A stretch of 27,338 nt of DNA, from positions 1 through 27,338 of the forward strand of contig JAFGOG010000340.1 of assembly GCA_016926595.1 (NCBI GenBank), read 5' to 3'. Shown piece after piece: positions 21,858 through 27,338 of this stretch. Both the position numbers and the translations under genes were made by a program. The notes beneath the pieces were generated by a model that was not told the DNA's origin, did no database searches, and was given only the letters and a program-made list of their open reading frames with translations. Numbering within the stretch: the first letter of the stretch is position 1; every line of letters begins with the position of its first letter. The DNA comes from Anaerolineae bacterium (lineage in GTDB: Bacteria > Chloroflexota > Anaerolineae > JAAYZQ01).

Positions 21858-22590
21858 ATCCGTGTCATCCGTGGTTTCCGTGTCGTGCTCCCATCCAGCA
21901 CCACACGGGTTCCTCACGGATGACACGGATGGGCTCGCGTGCGGTTGAGTCCACTGCGAGGACTCGTGGCAGTCCCACCCCATGGACAGCTTGCCTGGTC
22001 CTTCCGACTCACATCCGTGTATCCGTGGTTTCCGTGTCGTGCGCCTCATCCAGCACCACACGGATTCCTCACGGATGACACGGATAGGTTCACGCCTGGA
22101 CAGTTTTCTTGCTCCTACCAACCTCACATCCGTGTGTCCGTGTCTTCCGTGTTGTGCCCCTTACCAGCACCACACGGATTCCTCACGGATGGCACGGATA
22201 GGCTCCGTCAGGACGGCGAACCTAACTCCCTTTCCTCGCTATCGTCCTACCAACCAACGAGTGGCTCACCCCTCTACGCTCGCATCCGTGTGTCCGTGTC
22301 TTCCGTGTTGTGCCCCTTACCAGCACCACACGGATTCCTCACGGATGACACGGATAGGCTCCGTCAGGGCGCCAAAACTAGCTCACTTCCATCACTATCG
22401 TCCCACCAACCAAAGGAATGGCTCACCCCCTACGTTCCCATCCGGCGGATACACCCCATCCGTGTATCCGTGCCTTACGTGTCGTGCCCCTACGCTTCCA
22501 TCTGGCGGATTACACACCATCCGTGTATCCGTGCCTTCCGTGTCGTGCCTCTACGCTCCCATCCGTGTATCCGTGTCTTCCGTGTCCTGC
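21858..22590. repeat. Field of long-hairpin repeats (ATCCGTGT / ACACGGAT arms)
   Basis: At least four full units lie here, each about 72 bp with outward arms pairing over 15-16 bp. They are 21858-21930 (arms perfect), 22013-22085, 22128-22199 and 22284-22355. The loops share TTTCCGTGTCGTG or TCTTCCGTGTTGTGCCCC plus CAGCACCACACGGATTCCT. They are separated by 42-85 bp of unique sequence. From 22459 to 22590 three further one-armed copies (CCATCCGTGTATCCGTG...) follow and reach into the last codons of the regulator gene. No protein frame here is convincing, and the open frames that cross it exist only because the repeat lacks stops. The units are probably mobile hairpin repeats of the REP/MITE kind. 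Confidence 0.75.
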
Positions 22591-25500
22591 GCCAGTTCCG
22601 CCAGCAGCTCGCTGATCGTCGCCTTCAGGTCGCGCGCCCGACCGCGCTCCTGCGCCGTGGCAACCACGTCCGGCGACAAGGTAGCGGCAAGGGCTGCGAT
22701 CTGATGCCCGGCGATGTCCTCCCACAGACGCGAGTGAGCCACAAAGCCGTAGCGACAGGCCAGAGCATAGATCTCGACCGCCCGCTCCACTTTTCTCAGG
22801 TCGGCCAGGAGCAAGGCAGCCACCGGCAGAGCATACAGTGGTATCAGCCCGTCCCCAATCGCATTAAACAGCTCCAGTGCCCGGCAGAGGAACTCTCGAG
22901 CCTGGGGCAGCCGGTCCAATCCACGCGCCGCGCCTGCCAGGAGGGCGTGGAACCGACCCACATCAGCTGTCTGTCCCATCCTTTGCATAGTGGCAATGCC
23001 TTCCTGAAGAAACTGCCATGCCCCGGCATAGTCGCCCTCGCCCAGCGCCACCAGGCCCAGGTGAAAGAGAATAAAACCCATTGGCCACGCCTCGTCTGCT
23101 TTCTGGGCCAGGGCAAGCGCCTGTTGCAGATGCCTGCGTCCTTCTTTGGGCTGGCCCAAATGGGCCAGCGTTATGCCCAGCAAGTTCTGTATATAGTAGT
23201 GGGCCCAAAAATGCTCAGTGCCCAGATCGCCGGAGATCCTCATGCCCTCTTCCAGCAGGGAACGGCTTTCGACAAACTCCCCCTTGTGCATCAGCGTTCC
23301 TCCCACCTGCAGGAGTCCTAAAGAGATCGAGGCGCGATCGCCGATATCGCGGGCAATCGCTAGTGCTTTTCGATTCAGCCATTCCCAGTCCTCGAACTGA
23401 CCCACAGCCCCAAACGTATTCGCCAAGCGCGAAAGTGACGCGACAAGGCCCCGTTGGTCTCCCAGCTCGCGACGGATGGCAACGGCTTCCTGGAGTAACT
23501 CCCTTGCCACATCAAACTCTCCCTGGCTCATAGGCACGTTGGTCGCCAAGTCAAGGATCTCGGCTATTTCCCAGCGACCATCCAGCTCCCGGTACAACGC
23601 CAGAGCCTGCATGTATGGCTCCCAGGCGTTTTGGCGTTCACCTGACAGGTCCTCGATCTGGCCCATCACGAACAGAGCAAAGGCCCTCTCCCGGCGCGTG
23701 TCGGCCGATGTCAAGGCTTCCAAGAGATCCAGGCTTTCGCGCAGCAGCTCCCTAGCCACTTTGTTGCGCCCTAGGCGGTGGCAGAAACGGCTCTGCCAAG
23801 TCAAGGCCCGTGCCCGAACGAGCAGACAGCTGGCAGACACTTCTGACGATCCATCAACCCATCTGACATGATGTGGCTGCCCGGCCAGCCTGTCTGCCGC
23901 CATGCGGAACGCAGACACCCCGTCCTGGTAGAGAGCTTTCGAGTCGTAGAACAGGCCCAGCCCCTCCATCGCCTGGCTCAACCATTCCAGTTGTTCTCCC
24001 CCGACGGCCCACTCCCAGGCCACACGCGCGTTATCGATATCAGCCTGCATTTCGGTCAGCGCTGCCTGCTGCCGAGAGCTTTTCAGGTCAGCCACCCAGC
24101 GCTGAAGCGTCGAGGCATAATGAGCGCAGTGGCGGTCACGGACAACCCACTCCTCCTCCGGCGTCCGCGCAAGCTGCTCGGCTCCGTACTGCCGCAGCAG
24201 CTCGTGCATCTGATGGCGCCCGTGCTCATCGCCGGTCAAGAACGACTTGTGGACCAGCCCACGCATCATCTCCAGGTCCGCGCCCGCCACCTGCTGTGCT
24301 GCCTCTCGCGTGAACCCCCCGCGAAACACCGACAGCGCGGCAAAGGCCTGGCGCTCTGCTTCACCCAACATGGCCCACGACACATCGAACGTGGCGACCA
24401 TACTGCGGTGTCGCGCCGGCAGGTCGCGCAACTCGCCGTGCAAAAAGGCCATGCTCCGCCCCAGCTCAGCGGCGATCTCGCCCGGCGACAGCACGTCGCT
24501 CCACGCCGCCGCCAGCACGATCGCCAGCGGCATGCCCGCTAATATCCGGCAGATCCGGCCGATCTGGCTCAGCGTCTCCTCGTCCGGCTCATACCCCGGC
24601 CGCACCCGCCGCGCCTGCTGCAGGTAGAGCTGCACCCCGCTGTAGGCCAGCATGGACCGGGCAGGTTTTCCCGAACCCATCAGGTCCGGTGGCGGCGGGA
24701 CATCCAGCCCCGGCACCGCCAGCACCTGCTCCGCGCTGACGTTCAGCCGGGCGCGCGAGGTGACCAGCAGCCGGACACCGGTCGCCCCGCGCAGCAGCGC
24801 CAGCAGCAGCTCGACCCCATCACCTTGCCGGCGTCCAACGTCACCCTCTCCCCCATTGGCGGTCAACTGCTCCACGTTATCCAGCACCAGCAGCATACGC
24901 CTGTCCCGCAGGGTGCGCAGCAGATGCTGCTTCGGCTCGCCGCTCCTGGGCAAAGAGAGCCCGAGCGCCTGCACCACTGCCGACACGGCTCCGTCGACCG
25001 TGTGCACCGGCGCCAGCGGCACGAAATAGACCCCATCGGGGAAACGGTCGGCCGGCGCCTGCGCCACCGCTTCCTCCGCCAGCTGCAGCGCCAGCCGCGT
25101 CTTGCCGATCCCACCCGGGCCGACCAGCGTCACCAGCCGGCAGCCCGGGTCCTGCAGCAGCGCCGTCAGCTCCGCCAGGGTCTCTTCCCTGCCCACAAAG
25201 GGCGTCGCCGGCGCCGGCAGGTTATGTTTTCGACGTCGATCGAGATACCGGGTTTCGGTCACCTGCGGTGCCTCCAAAAACCCGGTATCTGAACCGTCTC
25301 GGATCTGCTCGTACAGCGCAACCGTCGCCGCCGCCGGCTCGATGCCCAGCTCCTCCGTCAGCGCCTGCCGGCAGGCCTGGTATTGGGCCAGCGCCGCGTT
25401 CCGCCGCCCGCTCGAGGCCAGCGCGCGCATGGCCTGCCGGTGCGCTGCCTCGTGCCACGGCTCCAGCTCGACCCAGCGCCGCGCCGCCTGCAGCGCTTGC

Positions 25501-26063
25501 TCCACCTCACCCCGCGCCTCATAACCCCCAGCCAGCGCCGCCAGCGCGTCCACCGCCAGCTGGTGTAGGTGTTCGCGTTGCACCAGCTGCCACTCCTCAA
25601 AGGCCGGGCTGTCCCCCAGCGACAGCCCGTGCAGAAACGGCCCCGCGTACAGCGCCGCCGCACGCGCCAGCCGCTCGCCACAGGCCGGGCACGTCTCCAG
25701 CTGCCAGTGCGCGTGTTCCTGGCAGGCTGACAGCAGCGAGGTGAAGGCGCGCACGTCCAACCAGTGCTCGCAGGCCGGATCGAACTGGACGGCCTGCGGG
25801 GTGACCTGCAGGCAAGGCTGCTCTGTTCCCTCGAGGGCAGAGCGTAGCACATACAGGACCTGGCTCAGGTTCCGCCGCGCGCGCCGCTCGCTCAGCTCCG
25901 GCCACAGCAGGCCGGCCAACGCCTCCCGGCGATGGGGCCGCTCCGACTCCAGCGCCAGGTAGGCCAGCAGGGCTCGTACTTTGTCGTATTTCAGATTGAT
26001 CCCTGGTCCGCCGTCCAGGCTGACCCGGAATCCCCCGAGGAACCACATCGATAGGCCCGCCAT
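22551..26063 (-). CDS. Large BTAD/NB-ARC/TPR transcriptional regulator (AfsR-SARP type)
   Basis: This is a 1170-residue protein starting at ATG 26063, 6 bp after GGAGG. Residues 1-95 form a winged helix (FLGGFRVSLDG, VRALLAYLALE, LAGLLWPELSERRARRNLSQ), and 100-250 form the BTAD helical domain. A linker at about 255-285 contains a palindrome-encoded insert. An NB-ARC/AAA ATPase follows with Walker A LVGPGGIGKTRLAL at about 314-327, Walker B MLLVLDNVEQL at about 391 and the sensor LLVTSRARLNVSAE. A winged-helix/arm region and TPR repeats (about 690-1130) complete it. Such proteins are ATP-dependent switches that activate nearby genes when a ligand or partner binds the TPRs. The last 10 residues (DTEDTDTRMG) come from the repeat field. 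The target genes are unknown. Confidence 0.85.
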   Translation of the reverse strand: MAGLSMWFLGGFRVSLDGGPGINLKYDKVRALLAYLALESERPHRREALAGLLWPELSERRARRNLSQVLYVLRSALEGTEQPCLQVTPQAVQFDPACEHWLDVRAFTSLLSACQEHAHWQLETCPACGERLARAAALYAGPFLHGLSLGDSPAFEEWQLVQREHLHQLAVDALAALAGGYEARGEVEQALQAARRWVELEPWHEAAHRQAMRALASSGRRNAALAQYQACRQALTEELGIEPAAATVALYEQIRDGSDTGFLEAPQVTETRYLDRRRKHNLPAPATPFVGREETLAELTALLQDPGCRLVTLVGPGGIGKTRLALQLAEEAVAQAPADRFPDGVYFVPLAPVHTVDGAVSAVVQALGLSLPRSGEPKQHLLRTLRDRRMLLVLDNVEQLTANGGEGDVGRRQGDGVELLLALLRGATGVRLLVTSRARLNVSAEQVLAVPGLDVPPPPDLMGSGKPARSMLAYSGVQLYLQQARRVRPGYEPDEETLSQIGRICRILAGMPLAIVLAAAWSDVLSPGEIAAELGRSMAFLHGELRDLPARHRSMVATFDVSWAMLGEAERQAFAALSVFRGGFTREAAQQVAGADLEMMRGLVHKSFLTGDEHGRHQMHELLRQYGAEQLARTPEEEWVVRDRHCAHYASTLQRWVADLKSSRQQAALTEMQADIDNARVAWEWAVGGEQLEWLSQAMEGLGLFYDSKALYQDGVSAFRMAADRLAGQPHHVRWVDGSSEVSASCLLVRARALTWQSRFCHRLGRNKVARELLRESLDLLEALTSADTRRERAFALFVMGQIEDLSGERQNAWEPYMQALALYRELDGRWEIAEILDLATNVPMSQGEFDVARELLQEAVAIRRELGDQRGLVASLSRLANTFGAVGQFEDWEWLNRKALAIARDIGDRASISLGLLQVGGTLMHKGEFVESRSLLEEGMRISGDLGTEHFWAHYYIQNLLGITLAHLGQPKEGRRHLQQALALAQKADEAWPMGFILFHLGLVALGEGDYAGAWQFLQEGIATMQRMGQTADVGRFHALLAGAARGLDRLPQAREFLCRALELFNAIGDGLIPLYALPVAALLLADLRKVERAVEIYALACRYGFVAHSRLWEDIAGHQIAALAATLSPDVVATAQERGRARDLKATISELLAELAQDTEDTDTRMGA
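25243..25290. repeat. Dispersed palindrome copy 2, inside the regulator gene
   Basis: AGATACCGGGTTT (25243-25255) pairs perfectly over 13 bp with AAACCCGGTATCT (25278-25290). It is related to the intergenic palindrome at 1789-1835. Within the gene it encodes about residues 258-274 (TGFLEAPQVTETRYLD) in the linker between the BTAD and NB-ARC domains and keeps the frame. Confidence 0.7.
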
Positions 26064-26108
26064 CGCGCTTCCTCCAGGCAACAGGTGAAAGAGATCAACT
26101 CTATTCTC

Positions 26109-26138
26109 ATTATATGACATGCTTGTCGCACATGTCAA
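26109..26138 (-). promoter_or_regulatory. Promoter of the BTAD regulator with embedded palindrome
   Basis: On the minus strand TTGACA (26133-26138) and TATAAT (26109-26114) have an 18-bp spacer. GACATG (26116-26121) and CATGTC (26131-26136) form an inverted repeat between and across the boxes, a possible operator for autoregulation. Confidence 0.65.
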
Positions 26139-26313
26139 CCGCGCATGGCGCGCCTTGGTGCGTCAATTTGGGGTTTGTTCCCAAACGGAGTCGCATCCAG
26201 CGCGCCGGATTGTACTGGGGAGCCTCCAACTGGTTGGGGTGCCTTTATTGACATTCTGTTGACACCGTTGTGGTAGGATAAGAGCAACCAGGAAAGGAGG
26301 CCTCGGTAGCAGC

Positions 26314-26556
26314 ATGGACCCAAAGCGGCACGGGTACCTCGCCTACTTGCTGCGTCTCTGGCGGGTGGAGGATGGGGCGGAGGCGGTTTGGCACGCCTCG
26401 CTGCAGGACGTGCGCAGCGGCGAACGCCGGGGCTTTGCCGGGCTCACGGAGGCTGTTCGCTACCTTGAGCAGCAAATGGATGGACTAGCTCGCGATCTCA
26501 GAGACCGCGAGCCATCCCTCCCGAGTGAGCCTGGCGCGAACGGGGAGAGGAGGTGA
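26314..26556 (+). CDS. Small hypothetical protein (LLRLWRV type)
   Basis: This is an 80-residue protein. The N-terminal half reads YLLRLWRVEDGAEAVWHASL then a DVRSGERRGFAGLTEAVRYL helix. This compact beta-beta-alpha pattern is one I associate with short Chloroflexota proteins of unknown role. The C-terminal third is charged and probably disordered (RDREPSLPSEPGANGERR). It has no signal, no membrane segment and no cysteine. AGGAGG lies at 26295-26300, a rather long 13 bp before the ATG. The gene is divergent from the large regulator, which makes it a plausible direct target of that regulator (inference from position only). Confidence 0.65.
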   Translation: MDPKRHGYLAYLLRLWRVEDGAEAVWHASLQDVRSGERRGFAGLTEAVRYLEQQMDGLARDLRDREPSLPSEPGANGERR

Positions 26557-26593
26557 TCTCTATCGAGCCAGCTGAGCGTTTGGATATTGACAG

Positions 26594-26616
26594 GCGGTCG
26601 AGACCGAGACGACCGC
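26594..26616. repeat. Inverted repeat before the secreted-protein gene
   Basis: GCGGTCG (26594-26600) and CGACCGC (26610-26616) lie between the small protein and the secreted protein, 22 bp before the latter's start. This could be a weak terminator or operator. Confidence 0.3.
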
Positions 26617-26638
26617 GCACCTGAAAAAGGAGAGAACC

Positions 26639-27139
26639 ATGAAACGGATCAAACTGATCGCAGGCATCGTGCTTCTGCTGGCCCTCTTGCCGGCAGGGTT
26701 CGCTTCGGCATCACCGCCGATCAACGCCACGGGGACTTGCACGCTCACCGGAGTCACCGGCTTTCATGCATACCCTCAGGGACAGCACTGCATAAGAGTG
26801 CTGGAAGGCATCCACGTGTACGCGGGGACGATAGAGGCCACGTGCGAGACCAGCCTGAGGATGACCGTGTATGGCCCCTGTACGGCCGGAGCCGGCGAAC
26901 TTCGCGCTAATTGGCTTGGTTACTCTGTATGCGAAGGCACGGTGGACGATCGAGAGGGCACGTTCGAGATCCAATGGACGGCTCAGGTCGACCCCGATGC
27001 CGATCCCAACACAAAGGGAACCATGTTACTCAGCGGCACGGGAGGAGACCTGGCGGATCTGCACGGCCTCCTCAAGTTTGCTGGGCGCGCCGGTCAGGCA
27101 GGCGTCTACGAGGGTTTTGTGCACGTTGACCCCGAGTAG
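26639..27139 (+). CDS. Secreted hypothetical protein
   Basis: This is a 166-residue protein. Residues 1-24 are a clear Sec signal peptide (basic start, LLLALLPAG core, cleavage after SA at about 24). The mature protein has five cysteines (first in NATGTCTLTG) and a run of short strands, such as GIHVYAGTIEATCETSLRMT, GTFEIQWTAQVDP and GTMLLSGTGGDLADLHGLLK. The final part resembles the tail of DUF3224-like or allene-oxide-cyclase-barrel proteins (G-x-G-x-x-x-x-x-x-G-x-x-x-F-x-G), but this is weak. AAAGGAGAG precedes the ATG. It is probably co-transcribed with the 80-residue protein (82-bp gap). Confidence 0.7.
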   Translation: MKRIKLIAGIVLLLALLPAGFASASPPINATGTCTLTGVTGFHAYPQGQHCIRVLEGIHVYAGTIEATCETSLRMTVYGPCTAGAGELRANWLGYSVCEGTVDDREGTFEIQWTAQVDPDADPNTKGTMLLSGTGGDLADLHGLLKFAGRAGQAGVYEGFVHVDPE

Positions 27140-27172
27140 GATGCTGGAGAGCTCTTGACCCGGTGTGCCAAC

Positions 27173-27206
27173 AGGCCGGTCAGGCCCGAGAAAACCTGAC
27201 CGGCCT
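27173..27206. terminator. Bidirectional terminator-like hairpin
   Basis: AGGCCGGTCAGG (27173-27184) pairs perfectly over 12 bp with CCTGACCGGCCT (27195-27206) around a 10-nt loop. It lies between convergent genes. The T-tract is poor on both strands. Confidence 0.6.
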
Positions 27207-27208
27207 TG

Positions 27209-27338
27209 CTACAAGCTCTTCTCCCCCCAGCGCAGGCACACCCACTCCCCATCGCGGCTGTGCACTTGTTTGTCCAACGCCAGGTAGGCCAGCAGGGCGG
27301 TGGCCTTGTGGCGGCCCAGCTGCACCGGCTGACCATCC
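27209..27338 (-). pseudogene. N-terminal fragment of a second BTAD-type regulator (runs off the window)
   Basis: The minus strand reads DGQPVQLGRHKATALLAYLA then LDKQVHSRDGEWVCLRWGEK-SL and stops at 27209. The first 25 residues match the winged-helix start of BTAD regulators (compare the large gene's LKYDKVRALLAYLALE). The usual continuation LAGLLWPE is replaced by unrelated residues and a stop. The protein start lies outside the window. It is either a decayed regulator or a very short one. Confidence 0.6.

Noticed and set aside
21858..22590. CRISPR array
   Set aside because: The units are about 72-bp palindromes with variable gaps and diverged or half copies, and no cas gene is present.
21939..23321. 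Plus-strand open frame of 460 codons through the repeat field
   Set aside because: It is open only because the hairpin repeats lack stops, and it then runs antisense through the regulator gene. Its residues (HGFLTDDTDR, SVSSVLCP) simply repeat the DNA units.
26248..26280. Promoter for the 80-residue protein (two TTGACA boxes at 26248 and 26259)
   Set aside because: No -10 box lies at an acceptable distance from either TTGACA. It remains possible but is unsupported.

Overview
The window looks like a piece of a high-GC genome from the Chloroflexota, probably near Anaerolineae/Caldilineae. This is inferred from the BTAD/NB-ARC/TPR regulator, the DUF211 + VIT1/CCC1 pair, the many small thioredoxin-like proteins, the dispersed palindromes and the TTGACA/TATAAT-type promoters. 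No rRNA, tRNA or CRISPR array was seen.

Left part (1-4304): metal and ion transport. A cut-off CaCA-type cation/Ca2+ exchanger runs on the minus strand. Divergent from it is a DUF211 + VIT1/CCC1 operon whose leader carries a strong promoter, small hairpins and a full intrinsic terminator before the first ATG, which suggests attenuation or a riboswitch. Two tandem membrane proteins of the spermidine-synthase-like type follow. The first is only the membrane half; the second has the membrane half plus the catalytic half.

Middle part (4305-15908): a short scar zone holds a DUF2087 remnant and an antitoxin whose PIN toxin has collapsed to 20 codons. After it comes a plus-strand thiol-redox island. 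It contains an ArsR repressor, a YraQ/ArsP-type permease, four consecutive mini-thioredoxins (CPNC, CANC, CPGC, CSGG), a membrane-anchored YceI-like protein, a UshA-like lipoprotein, a patatin, a hydantoinase-A-like protein, a three-thioredoxin + CcdA membrane protein, a small acidic protein and a truncated arsenate reductase. The ArsR operator (ATATGCA-N6-TGCATAT) occurs three times around arsR and the permease. The most striking gene is the UshA-like lipoprotein at 9101-10183. It has an in-frame TGA exactly where the family has the second Cys of a PCGC motif, followed at the right distance by a SECIS-like hairpin with a bulged U and a loop G. It is best read as a selenoprotein. I infer that the CcdA fusion carries reducing power across the membrane to such exported thiol/selenol proteins.

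Right part (15959-27338): an S9 prolyl-oligopeptidase-like peptidase converges on a tandem-GAF protein, which is followed by a DUF3887 lipoprotein. Next are an ISAs1-like insertion sequence with perfect 18-bp ends but a frameshifted transposase, an intact UPF0175/PIN toxin-antitoxin pair and a HicA toxin relic. A 700-bp field of long-hairpin repeats then runs into the 3' end of a large BTAD/NB-ARC/TPR regulator. The window ends with two small proteins and the degenerate N-terminal piece of a second BTAD-type regulator.
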